A stretch of 64,000 nt of DNA from Mucidula mucida (taxonomy: Eukaryota; Basidiomycota; Agaricomycetes; Agaricales; Physalacriaceae): assembly GCA_015501055.1 (NCBI GenBank), contig JADNYV010000003.1:186001-250000 (forward strand). Reading direction: 5' to 3'. Positions within the stretch are counted from its first letter, which is position 1. The number at the start of each line of letters is the position of its first letter. This document shows, in pieces, positions 25,301 to 38,901 of this stretch. Position numbers and translations under genes: made by a program. The notes below the pieces were generated by a model. It searched no databases. It was not told where the DNA came from and worked only from the letters and a program-made list of their open reading frames with translations.

Positions 25301-25449
25301 GTCCCCCTGATCCTACGACGTACCTAAATACACTAGCCAACTCTGCTACGGGCACGCCGCGATTTGGGAAAAACCCGCACCTTCCTGGAGGAACGCCCAG
25401 AGCAAATGCTCACTCACCGTATATTGGTATGAAATCGTTATATGCGTAA
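22352..25449 (+). CDS. large coiled-coil, Pro/Ser-rich hypothetical protein
   Basis: The function is unknown. Exon 1 encodes MNQHYL and ends within an Asn codon; a 49-nt intron leads to GSNDYFSYISEPVPIKFPEPE. Residues about 45-205 are strongly helical and charged with heptad character (FEQKLKEERKRYHSEN, LNNLTEERERRDLLQVLQEH, DAATQAHREAERHQLDLYYK, LAERMRRLELDLIRTKALE). They end in VGRRAGVRDGYNIIMRALPDG. The remaining 700 or so residues are disordered: Pro/Ser/Thr-rich with many SP and RS pairs, a Ser-rich run and an acidic DTDTESESEVDYSQ segment. Introns fall near 24269, 24482, 24850 and elsewhere. Stop at 25447-25449. The architecture suggests a scaffold or cytoskeleton-associated protein, but this is inference only. 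Confidence 0.75.
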
Positions 25450-25643
25450 TATCTATACGTAAGTTAAGTAAGTATATGTACTTATATGTATCTGTAACCT
25501 TGAATGCATCTCGCGGGGCTCTTTGGTTGGTAGATTTTGACATGAACGAGGATATAGGGCGTGAGAGAAATGAGAACGTGGTTTTCACGCGTCAGAGATT
25601 GTTATGGTGCACGAGGCAACGCGCTTTAGAATTTGACGTCACG

Positions 25644-28600
25644 ATGTCAGAGAGTCGACAAGAAAGTCAACCTCTTCTATCTGCGTAGGCTTCTTCATTA
25701 TCTCGGCCTTCTCCTTCTTACCACCACGCCTCAGCCGCGATGTCGACGCAACAGAAGTCTACCCCATCATTCATACAATCCGATGTGTGCGTGCCCTTGT
25801 TCTGGCCATGATTTTGTGCTAATGTCCAGGTAGGACATCATAGTACGGCTTTTCATAGAACTCGGTAGATTCCTGACCTCGAGCGTGTATTAGACTTTTA
25901 TAGGTACGTTGCTCGTTAGGGAATACAAGATGGACGAACTAACGCCGTCCAGATACCCCTTTAACCTATGAAGCCGTATGTTCTCACCACGCAGTCGTGA
26001 ACTTGACTGACCAGTTACTAGCTCACCGCACCCGACCTCACCTATACACTCATCCGACCGCTCTTTGAGAAATACACTGTCATTCAACATTCTGGCAACA
26101 TGTCTGTCGTATTCTGCCTTCTTCTCAACAGGGTGCATTTCAAGAGTGATCAGAACATCGCATCTTCGTCGGTTTCCAGGACTCGCGCGGAGCTCTGCGA
26201 GATTCTCGCTATCCGGTTACTTCGCGAATACGGCAACAATACGTTTGACCTGGCTCTGACCCTAACAACCAGCTGGCATGTATACAGCGGCGCGGACCCT
26301 CAAGTCATGCAGATGGCACGCGACGAAAGAGAAGACCTGGAAGAACGTGTAGGCAACGCGATCGAAATGGCCATTCTCGGGAAAGCGAAACGATTCATTA
26401 AGAGTTCTTCATGTCAAAAAGTTATCGATGGTATATGGACGTACGTCAAAGTTTGGCTCTAACGCGAAATGAAATGCTAAACCTGCGTACATCATAGAGG
26501 AAAGTGTGTTTATCAGGCTACAAGCAGTCACTCCATTCTCTCCGACGTAAGTTCTGTTGACAAGTCCTATGCGCGCTCTTATGAGGAACGAACTAGACTT
26601 ACAAACGCACGCCCATCCACTTTTATGATCCGCATAAAGCACCGCTTTTAGACCACTACCGACTAAAAGTCCCGTCAATCCGTGCAGTCCTTGAGTACAC
26701 GAATTTCCTTATTCTGTTTGTCTTGTTCGTGGTGGCGATAGAGATGAACGATCTTGACGAGCTGAACACTGCCGAGATTATCTTCATGGTTTATGCGCTT
26801 GGTTTTGCTCTGGAGAAAGTAGCTGCCATGCAGGAACATGGCTTACATGGTTCGACCTTCGCTTGCCTGCTCCAACTTGTAAGCTCACTTCAGCTGCCAG
26901 TTTACTTCAAAGGAACATGGAACGGATTTGATCTCGCTTTCGTCACAACCTATCTGATCTATGCTGTGTTGCGGCTTTATGGAATATATCACGATAGTGA
27001 GTGACGCTCCCTGCACGCTACCGAGGAGCTCACGGCTTCAGGCTATTGGGCTCGTACGACAGGGATCGATTGTCTCGCTTTGATTGCTTGTCTGATGTTT
27101 CCTCGGTCGGTCTCGTCGTCTTTGCTAGCCAACCATTGCTCAGTTGCTTTCAGTCTGGCCTTCGTTACACTGAAGAACAACTTGATGGTTCTTTCACTGC
27201 GGGCGATGATGATGCAATTCGTTGTTCTCATGCTGATTGCCGCGTTTTGTTTCTGCGGGTTTCTATATGCATTATGGACGTATGTCGCAAAGACTCGTTA
27301 ATAACTTGCCGTTACTGACGATCATCTAGCCTAAGTCGGAATGAAGCTAGGTAAACATTTGTCTTCTTCGCTCACAATGACTGGTTAAGATGTATTTAGT
27401 TACACTATAGGGTTAGTCTAGTGAACCTTGATGATTCAGAGCCAGAAACTAACCTCTCACAGAACGATAGCTTGGTGGATGTTGGATTTATGGTTCGGGC
27501 TAGATGCGAGTGGATTTGAGAAAGCTAGTTCGTGATTTCATCGCTCTCGGGACTTGTCGTCTGAGCTGTCTTTAGCTCAATTTCACCAAGTCTTCGGACC
27601 CATTCTAATGGTTACTTATGCCTGCCTGAGCAACACTTTGCTCCTGACTGGTGCGTTCGATTTTCCTTCGCGTTGGCGAAGCTTACCCTTTGATTAGTAC
27701 TCGTTTCCGTATGTATTCGGCAAGACCTGAAAGTCCTTCATTCACATATTGCATTTAGATCTTATCCAACACGTTCGCCACTATCAACGAAGACGCTGCC
27801 GCCGAGGTATGCTTCCAGAATTGTTCATCCATCTCCCTCATTCTCAATCCTCTATAGGCGATGTTTCGACGAGCCGTTTCCACCATTGAAGGGTAACAAT
27901 CTCTTTTCTACTCTCACTGACAGGGGCTTACGTTCTACTAGTGTTAAGGCGGACTCGCTTTTCTCCTACCAGCCGCCTATAAACCTGATTGCTGTCTGCA
28001 TCATGTTACCACTGAGTTATATCCTGACACCTCGGTGGTTTCACAAGGTAGTATTCTTCCTTGTTCATTAGCGTTTGTACTCAGTGCATTTGTCCAGGTC
28101 AATGTCTTCATGATACGGTTCGTGACTTTCCCAAGTGCGGATGCTTCCTCTAATCTCTTCTAGTTTGACGAGCTTCCCGACATTATTGTTAATCGCCCTT
28201 TACGAGCGCGAGGCAATGAAGCACGGAACGACTGGCTTCTACAACACAATCTCTGTCGCAGCCGAGAAGGTTTACGATACCCTTCCCCGCGGTTTCACAA
28301 AGCGTATAGGTTTGTTCAATTTTGTTCCCCGTCACATCAATGACTGACTCGCTTTAAGCGTTCTTTGAGGGTCTCGGTGGCGCGGACGCCGACATTGATG
28401 CGGTAAGTGATCATAATCATGTATGGACAAGCTTTCAGTTCATCATGTTCTTAGATTTTTGAGATCGAGGACGATTTTGATACAAGCGCACTTGATACTG
28501 CTGACGACGCAGAACAGGCTCGGCATTCGGTGTCTGAATATCAACGGCGCAATTCTCCGTTTTCTTCGCCTCCGCGTAGACGCGAGTCACAGCCGACTCA

Positions 28601-29200
28601 ATCCCCACAACTCCATGCCCACTTTGATCCCAAACTCCACCTTCGCAACAACAACAACCACAGCCGCCTCCCTCACCTTCAACGCCGTTTGCGATACCTC
28701 GGGCTCGTGTCAACTCGGTGATGAGCCGTACCATGGAGGCTGCTCAGAGTTTCACTAGTCCTCTAGCCCAAATCTTCCAGCCCCTTATCGTTGATGACGA
28801 ACCGGCAGCACTGGATATTCAGCCGCCGCCGCAATCCATGGTCAGCTTCGGGCCCGCAAGCCGTCGGAGACTAACTTCCATGCACCAACACCGACGAGGG
28901 AATACGGACGGCGGCGGTGGTCAGTACAGTCCGCCTCACAAAGCAATGCCGACTAAGGAAGGTGGAGGCATCGGATTAGGGTTAAGACGATTCCCAGGAA
29001 TGATAGGTTCAGATGCGCTGTCTGAAAGCCCACCGACCATGTCCACTTCACCCTCGAGTATACCAACAGCCATGCAAATTAAGCAAGGAGAGGCGGATTC
29101 TGGAGGACCGCATCGAAGGATGGATGACATGGAACAGAGGCAACGAAGGATGGAGAAACTGTTGGAGAAGATCGCGGCTAGCTTGGAAGTTGACATTTGA
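25644..29200 (+). CDS. YVC1: Yvc1-like TRP-family vacuolar cation channel
   Basis: This is a probable Ca2+-permeable channel of the vacuole membrane (fungal TRP/Yvc1 group). The start is MSESRQESQPLL at 25644. The N-terminal cytosolic domain reads EVYPIIHTIRC-DII-TFI-DTPLTYEA-LTAPDLTYTLIRPL across very small exons (25834-25842, 25894-25903, 25953-25975), then VGNAIEMAILGKAKRFIKS and HFYDPHKAPLLDHYR. Membrane segments follow: NFLILFVLFVVAIE, IIFMVYALGFALEKVAAM, LAFVTTYLIYAVLRLYG, LALIACLMFPR and LRAMMMQFVVLMLIAAFC, then the pore region around TIAWWMLDLWFGLDASG and LSNTLLLTVLVSILSNTFA. VKADSLFSYQPPINLIAV and LPRGF lie in the C-terminal part. The disordered tail ends with a basic/coiled segment (MEQRQRRMEKLLEKI). 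One tail junction (28530-28663) is uncertain. Confidence 0.87.
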
Positions 29201-29289
29201 TTTATACACAGAATATCATCATATCACGCATATAGACATCACTTTGAGTAGTAGCATAACTGACAAGCAAAGATAGATACAAAACACGT

Positions 29290-31045
29290 TCATCTAAAAA
29301 CGCTCGCTCTTAACGAGCTTGTAGATGTCCACAAGTTATCTGGCGTCATCGTATCATCCCCTGCGGTTATTGGAGGGCCAGTACCCATTATGACGCCTAA
29401 ATCCTTCAGATCCTTATGCAACACCTTCGTTAGATGTGCCAAGCCTGCTTGTTGCTCGGCCAAGATCTACATGTGGAGCATCAGTTGGCTGTAGTCAAAG
29501 AATTTGATAGGCCTTACCTGAGCGATTCGCGATAACCCATCCTCATCCACCACCTTCCAATCACCGGACGTTCGCCGCTCCCGCAGACCCTCCTCCCTCG
29601 CCTTCATAGCACCAAACACAGCCCATAGTTCATCCAACTTGGCCTTCATCTTGCCTCGATTCCCACGTACTTCCTCATCTACAGCTTCGAGCTCCCCTGC
29701 AAGCTGTTCCTCTTCCGGCCTTATAGCAGAAGAACGCACTGCGGGTATCAGTAGGTGGAGGTGTTGCACGAGCGCCATTATGCGTTGGGCGATCTGGACT
29801 TGAGTCTGCGAAAAACGCGCAAGGCGAGGAACGATGTCTGCGGTGTGCTTTGATGAAAGCGATGAGAGCTTGTTTTGTAATTCCTAAAGGGTGTGAGCTC
29901 AACTGTTGTTGGCGTGCAGCAAATGCTGTACCTTGATACTGGCGGTGTGAGCAGCAGATTGTTGTGTTTGGGCTTCTACGCGTTGTCTGAGATCGTCAAA
30001 GCCGTTCGCTATGACAGGTACGAGACTGATGAACGGTGAGTCATAAACGCGAGTAAAGTGAAGGACGCACCATGATGGATCCGGATTCTCTTGCAAGGCC
30101 TTTTGCCATAAAACATCATTAGTCGCATTTGGAGGCCTGCCATACATGTGGACTTGGCTAGGATCAACGAGGTTGTAGAAATAATGCTGAGAGGGGAAGA
30201 GTCAGCGGTAGGCCCATAGCGATGATAATTCATACCTGAAATCTACAATGTGGCGAGTTGGGATTCCACGCATTTGTGATTCCTTCGATGGCTTGAGAAA
30301 GTCTTTCGAATTGGGCTTGGGAATCAGCGGGTTGCGGCTGTGATGACCCAGGAACAGTGCTTTTTAAAAGACTGTTCGCGCCCAGCTGCTGCTGAGGCGG
30401 TTTTCCAAATATGCTGGTAGTAAGTGTGCTCTGGTTTAGAGGATTGTTGTTCGTGTTGGCGGTTGAGCCAAAGAGGGATCCACCGGTCGACGATCCAAAG
30501 AGCGATCCAGTATTACTGGTAGCTGGTGCATTGTTCGTATTGGTGTTGGAGGTCGATCCGAAAAGCGAACTCGTGCCCGTGGCTGGTGCGGTGGAGTTTG
30601 TCGACCCAAAGAGACTCGGGGTGGAGCTTGCACCACCAAACAGAGGATTGGTCGAGGTGGCGGTTGAGGGCAGTAATGGGTTGGTTGAGCCAGCGAACAG
30701 ATTATTTGATTTTTGCTGCTGATTTTGCTGTCCCGCGGGTGGCGTCGCGAAAAAGCTGCTGTTGTTCTGAGGCTGCTGTGTGTTCCCGGTAGTCGCCGAT
30801 GGCTGTCCAAACAGACTGCCGCCCGTCGTGGCTCCAAATGTGCTCGGCTTGTTCTGGTTTGCAGGTTGTCCAAATATGCTACCGCCCGTGTTGGTATTCG
30901 CGTTATTCTGGCCAAAGGCGGCAGTGTTCGTGTTCGTCGAGCCAAACAGCGAAGGGGTGCTCGCCGCCTGGGTTGGCTGCTGGTTGGTGTTGGACGCTCC
31001 AAAGATACTCGAACCGCCACCCGTCGTGTTCCCAAAGATCGACAT
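29290..31045 (-). CDS. NUP57: FG nucleoporin Nup57/Nup54
   Basis: This is a central-channel nucleoporin that works with Nsp1 and Nup49 (Nup62/Nup58 in animals) in the nuclear pore. The first 230 residues form an FG domain rich in Asn, Thr, Gly and Gln, with many SLFGS, SIFGQ, AFGQ and PLFGG repeats. After ANSLLKSTVPG the structured part begins (SQAQFERLSQAIEGITNAW), then HYFYNLVDPSQVHMYGRPP. The Nup54 alpha-helical domain follows: VPVIANGFDDLRQRVEAQ, KLSSLSKHTADIVPRL, QTQVQIAQRIMALVQHLHLL and LDELWAVFGAMKAREE. It ends in ILAEQQAGLAHLTKVL and a short tail, with TGA at 29290-29292. Introns after CRFQ, NPDPS and others are about 50 nt. The length of about 500 residues fits the family. Confidence 0.92.
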
Positions 31046-31946
31046 GGTTTATAGCAGCCACGAAAATGGTCACTGTGACTGTGACATATGACTTGACGTC
31101 TTACCACCACCATGCTTCACTCAAACGCTTGGCTTCATACTATTATCGCCGTCTATTCCCAATAATGATATTCAACTCTGGATATAGGCCGTGCTACCCA
31201 GTTCTCTCTGCCAAGGCGACCGACCTATGGCCAACGGCGCCTCTAGCTTACAACAAACAACCGCTGCGGTCATATCAACTAATTGCGCTTCACATCTATC
31301 CTACATATGCTAAAGGCAGCATCATTATCGATTCTCCTTCCACTCGGGGACGAAGACATGAATTTTGTATCGACTTGCCCTGTTAGTTCCGAGTCGGTCT
31401 CAGGAACATGAGTGTTGCTCACCTTGAGTCGATTTTGACTTGACAATGAGTTCGTGTCGGAATCGAGCCCTAGGGAGGCTGCACAATCATTCTCCACGTT
31501 CATAGACTGACGAAGCAATGGTGATGAAATCATCGCCAACTCTGAAGAGACCTTAACTTGGCCATTTTCTTGGTATGCTATGTAAAGAAGCGCATCTTAC
31601 GCGTCTCACCTGTCACATTGACTTTGTATACGTCTCTTACTTTTACCCCTTCTGAGTATGTTGTTTCTCTAGGAATCCGGATGTTGTTGAACTTGATCTT
31701 GGTTCCCTCTCATTCCCAATTTCCTTTTTGCGGCACGTCTCACTCTATCGGCCTCCCAACTCCTCCCAACGCCTTCCGATGAATCCCAAACATGCGATAT
31801 CCCGGATCTATCCATTCTGGGCGTTAGAGACGCGAGGCAAACTGGATAACGTCATCGCCCTGATTGGTGAGGGCATATTCCGGCGCCGTTGGGCGAAATT
31901 TATAACAGGACCGGCTGCAAATTTGCAAGGCACCTACTCTTTGAGA
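31046..31946. other. intergenic region with a possible small minus-strand gene
   Basis: From 31296 to about 31715 the minus strand gives a coding-like reading: IKFNNIRIPRETTYSEG and VRDVYKVNV, a possible 41-nt intron, GQVKVSSELAMISSPLLRQ, then a 43-nt intron with an ACTAACAG branch/acceptor, then a short last exon ending at TAG (31296-31298). No start exon or family was found, so it is not called as a gene. The rest looks like the promoter sides of NUP57 and of the DUF6699 gene. Confidence 0.25.
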
Positions 31947-32651
31947 ATGCCCGTCAAGCAAGTCCGCTTTGCTCGCGAGCGCAAAGTGTACCCTCCTTCA
32001 CCGTATCCAGATAGCATCTCATCCTTGCCATCCTCATCAGGCTCAATATCGCCTCCATCCACCCCACACTATCCTCCTCCAGGCCAATTCTTGTACTCGC
32101 CTGCGCCTGCCCATCGCCACCATCATCATCACCATCGTAGAAGCTCTCACCCACCAAACCCTCGACCTGACCTTCATCCTCTACTGGCTGTGTCCAAACC
32201 ACGCGCCGTCAATTATGATTTTACGCGACATTATTCTCACATCTCCACACCCTACTCCTCATTATCTTCCCGCAAAGGGGTTCTATCCGAACCCGCGACC
32301 TTTCCCTCAGTATCGCGCATGACGGTGACATCACCCCATATGCCGTGGCGCATACATGTGCATCCGACGCTCAATGGATCATATGTCACGGTGTCTGACG
32401 TTCTGCGGTCTATCCACTACGACCTACGTGAAAATCTTACGCATGCAGAGTTTTATGGGCTGGGACGGAGGGAGCTTCAACGCGTTACAGAGGCATATCA
32501 GGATCGGTATCGATGTATTCGCAACTGGTCTGCGTCTATGCACGAGAAGAGCAAGGGAGTAAAACGCGTGGATTATTTCATGGGACGAACGTATTTTGTA
32601 GGTCTTTCGAGCGGGTCTCGAAGTGATTATTGGGTGATGAATGTTGTATGA
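31947..32651 (+). CDS. DUF6699-domain protein
   Basis: The function is unknown; this is an Agaricomycete-expanded family. It is a single exon. The ATG at 31947 is preferred because MPVKQVRFARERKVY resembles the usual start of this family; two ATGs upstream (31728 and 31780 region) are also in frame. A Pro/Ser-rich N-terminal half contains a run of six His and HYPPPGQFLYSPAP. The DUF6699 domain occupies the C-terminal 110 residues: MPWRIHVHPTLNGSYVTVSD, VLRSIHYDLRENLTHAEFYG, RRELQRVTEAYQDRYRCI, then RVDYFMGRTYFVGLS. No membrane or signal segment is present. Confidence 0.82.
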   Translation: MPVKQVRFARERKVYPPSPYPDSISSLPSSSGSISPPSTPHYPPPGQFLYSPAPAHRHHHHHHRRSSHPPNPRPDLHPLLAVSKPRAVNYDFTRHYSHISTPYSSLSSRKGVLSEPATFPSVSRMTVTSPHMPWRIHVHPTLNGSYVTVSDVLRSIHYDLRENLTHAEFYGLGRRELQRVTEAYQDRYRCIRNWSASMHEKSKGVKRVDYFMGRTYFVGLSSGSRSDYWVMNVV

Positions 32652-33932
32652 TATATCCTTGCTACATAGAAGTCAAGAACGAAGTCACGAACGTAATGTT
32701 GTATATTGTATCCCTCCCATGCATTGTATACGCCGAATTTCACAACGACACCACGATAATCAAATTCCACCATGGCTCTAATACGACTTACTCAAGAAAT
32801 TGGAGTGTAAACGTGCTAGACGTTCGGGAAATACATTCCGCCCAGCTGCGCAACTAGTGGGCGTAACGTACCAACCATCGTTAGTAGACATGGCATATTT
32901 CTACGTAGCCCGGACGGGCTGTTGCTCTCGACAAATTCGTGGCCCCACGCGAGCACGCTGCCAGTTCATACCTATAGATCCATGGTACACTCTATTGTCA
33001 AGGAAGCTGCCAGAATCAAATTGGAGAGACCGCTTGGCAGTCCAATGTGCATTAGAAACGAGGACGATAATTATGCGAAGTATATTCAGAGGTGTATATG
33101 CATCATTAACGGTAGTCGAGAGCGATCCTCAAAGGCTGAAAAGCATCCAATCTGAGCTTGTGAGCCTCGAGGCAAGAGTCAAGCATGGATGAGGTACCAT
33201 GGAAAAACAGGAATTCCATGCAATTCGGAAACAAAAGCTTTGAAATATCAGTGCTCAAATCAAACTAGCGTGGCGCTTGTGGTGCAAAGTACAAGATACA
33301 ACAAATCGTTAGGACGACCGAATATCGGCGTTCTCCATTTGGCGAAAGTTCCAACTTTCTTTCTGTAACTTTAAGAGACAGGACAAGAGTGGAGAGGTCG
33401 TGTGAGAAGAACGAGACGACCTAGACTCGTTATCTTTACGTGCTACGCTGAACTGGCCAGTTTCTTGGAATACTAGAACCACTACCACTCACTACCACCA
33501 TTTGGAAATCTTGCAAGGCTCAGGCTAGGAGAGTCTACAAGGACGAGGTCGCGCGAATTCAATATCCGTTCAACCCAAAACTGGACATTACGAGGTGCTG
33601 TACGCAGCGAAGGGAACCGTTGGGAGACGCGACTACGATGATCAGAAGCAGGAGAAGCAAGTATGCGTCATCGCCGCCCAATACAGCAATTGGCCGCTTT
33701 CCTCTTGCCCCCATCATCCGCGGTTCCCGCCTTTATCACTGTTAACAACAGCACAGCTCAAACAGCCAACTGTCTTTGTAGCCTACGTTTGGCGTATCAA
33801 ACATCCACAACCGCAACGCCCAACGACAGCCTCGCCTTGAAATCGTTTTCCGGGCGTTCACCCTGTGGCGGGTAGCCTGAATCCAGCCTTCGGTCCTTTT
33901 TCGCGCCTACCTATTTACACCAGTGTGCTGTG
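32652..33932. other. long intergenic region upstream of the MAP kinase gene
   Basis: Short open frames exist at 32800-33192 and 32922-33155 on the plus strand but lack recognisable motifs or spliceable partners. The segment from about 33480 on, with runs such as CACTACCACCA, is likely promoter and 5' UTR of the SLT2-like gene. Nothing else is supported. Confidence 0.4.
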
Positions 33933-36508
<2,576 letters not shown>

Positions 36509-36858
36509 CGTGGCGAAAGGCAGGGATTTGTTTAATGTGCAATCGATATCTTGATCGACACCGGATTTCTATCGTGCTTTGGACTCTCGTAATGGCCCTC
36601 CTAACCTTTTCGGACAACTGCAAGAACGGAGCATGCCGTTTCCACAATCAAATATCATGAAATGTGGTCCATATTATCGTCGCATGCACACTCATCGGCG
36701 CTTCACAATTTCCTGTATTACACGGAGCCCTCGAAATGATGGCTTCCATGTCAATCTCTGTGTGTAATTGGATCTCTCGGTCATGGTATATGCGATGAGA
36801 GAATTTTCTATCCATGTACTTACCTTGAATCGTCCCCCAAGAGAGTCGAGTCGTTGAT
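36509..36858. other. intergenic/possible upstream exon of the MFS gene
   Basis: No clear gene is seen. The MFS protein has an unusually short N-terminus when started at 36859, so a small 5' exon could lie here, but I could not place it. Confidence 0.35.
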
Positions 36859-38901
36859 ATGGCTTTTAACGCAGCTTTTTGGCTGATTATTTTAGCCATC
36901 AACATGTCCAGTTTCCTAGTCCTTCTTGAAGGGGTGAAGAGCTTTCTCTTGATTAATCTGCACTCCTTTTGACGCTCGCAGACAATCATCTCTAATACTC
37001 TGCCTGCCATCGCAAGCGCCTTGAAAGGAACCGGCGATATATGGATTGGATCTGCCTACAACCTGACTGCAGCTGCCCTGATGCCCGTTGCAGGTGGGCT
37101 ATCACAGGTTGTCGATCCCCGGATTCCGTTGCTCTGCCGCCTCTTATTCACCAACAGGTCTTTGGCAGAAAACCCGTCATCCTCGGTGCCCTCTTGGTGT
37201 TTTCCTTGGGCTCGACTTTATGCGGAATTGCGCAATCGATTCCCTTGCTCATCGCGGGTCGTGGCGAGTCTTCCCCATTTATCGTTCTGATAGTGCAGTC
37301 GGGTCTAAACATCGTCCGTGCTGCTAGTCGTTCAAGGTGTAGGAGGCGCGGGCGTTTTCACGACATGTGCGATCATTCTATCTGATTTGGTTCCGCTCTC
37401 CAATCGTGGCGTGTTCAATGGAATCTATCAGATGTATAGGTTTCGACAGATATCTGCATATCAACAATGCTCAATTACCTACAGGACTGGTGTCTGGCAT
37501 CTGCGGCTGGTCCGATTATTGGTGGATCGCTAGCATCTCCTGGTTATTGGCGCTGGATATTCTGTGAGCACGTTTTCTGTACTATTTTCTTCGGGGATTT
37601 ATCAGTATACCAAGTTTTGAACTTGCCTTTGTCACTACCGGCGATGCTCCTTCTCATCGTGTTTCTTCGATTGAAAACGCCACACAAGGACTTGGTCGAT
37701 GCTTTCACAGAGACGGACTGGGTGTAAGTAACTGTGGCGCTTCATATATCAACCTGCTCATGCATTCCCAGAGCGATGTTTCTCGTACCTGCAGCGTCAG
37801 TCTCTTTGTCTATCGCCTTGGTGTGGAGCGGTGCGACCTACGATTGGTCTTCCTGGCATGTCCTCGTGCCCTTTTCATTCGGTATCATAGGCTTCATCGG
37901 CCTGATCATCTACGAAATCAGCTGGGCGTCTCATCCCCTGGTACGTTCACAAACGTCGTGCTAGATACCCGTTTTCACCTCTGGCCTCAGATACCGGTTC
38001 GTATCATGACAAATCGAACGACTTTGAGCGGGTACGTCGGGATTTTGCTGACTCAACGCCCGTTCTGATATCCTTAAAGTTACCTGCAAATCTTCATTGT
38101 CCCTATCCCTTTCCTGGCCGTCATTTGTAAGTCCATTCGTCATTATTAACAGAGCACTGAGTCAGTGTTAGACTACATGCCGATCTACTTCCAAGTATGT
38201 AAGGAACTCTCCTCGACTCAATCTGGACTGGCACTTTTCGGTGTCGCCATCTCGACACCGCTGGCTTCTGTTACAACGGGGTTATTGATCAATACAACAC
38301 AAAAATACCGTCCGGAAATCTGGACTGGATGGATCTCCGTCCTATTGGCATTCGCTCTGCTGAGTACGGTACACGAAGGAACACCCATGGTCGTCGTGGT
38401 CATTTACGAAGTGGTGCTTGGTACAGGATTCGGCATGCTCTTCGCGGCTCTTTACTTTCCGGTCTTGGCGCCACTGCCATTGTCGTCGGCGGCAGCTGCC
38501 ATCTCTTTCTTCAGCTTCTTGCGCATGCTGGCACAGGTACGTCGATTTAGGCCATCCAATGGTGTCCCCCCTTCACGTATACTTAGATCTGGGGTATCAA
38601 CGTTGGGGGCGCTGTCTTGCAGAGCGAAGTCATGAAGCGACTGCCGTCATCGGATATACTTGACCCAGGATCAGATTTCATGAAAGTAGTCACTATCGTG
38701 GCTACTCTCGATGAGCCCCTCCGCTCTGAGGTCAAGCACACGTTTGCGGAGGGGATGAGCTTGCTCTGGAAAGTCATGACAGGGATCAGCGCGGTCGGTA
38801 TAATTGCGTCGTTTGCCATGCAGCATGTCGCGCTTCCTACCTCTGTAGACTCGGAGTGGGGGATGGAAGAACGCCGTAGCGGCGAAGGACAAGAGCCGTA
38901 A
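36859..38901 (+). CDS. MFS transporter, DHA2-like drug:H+ antiporter family
   Basis: This is a plasma- or vacuole-membrane exporter of the major facilitator superfamily; the substrate is unknown. The spliced reading starts MAFNAAFWLIILAINMSSF, then TIISNTLPAIASALKGTG with AYNLTAAALMPVAGGLSQ. Motif A is read across an intron as GGLSQ-VFGRKP, then VQGVGGAGVFTT and motif C in AAGPIIGGSLASPGYWRWIF. Further helices include NLPLSLPAMLLLIVFLRL, LVPFSFGIIGFIGLIIYE, VLLAFALLSTVH and VVVVIYEVVLGTGFGMLF. The last loop and the final helix WKVMTGISAVGIIASFAM follow. The pattern suits the 14-helix DHA2 subgroup, although I did not count every helix. The N-terminus (possible upstream exon) and the junction near 37258-37331 are uncertain. 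Confidence 0.85.

Noticed and set aside
30411..31386. Several open frames on the plus strand, up to 195 codons
   Set aside because: They are antisense to the FG-repeat region of NUP57, where the repeated codons keep other frames open.
32125..32142. Run of six His codons resembling an engineered tag
   Set aside because: It sits inside a natural His/Pro/Ser-rich linker of the DUF6699 protein, with mixed CAC/CAT codons.
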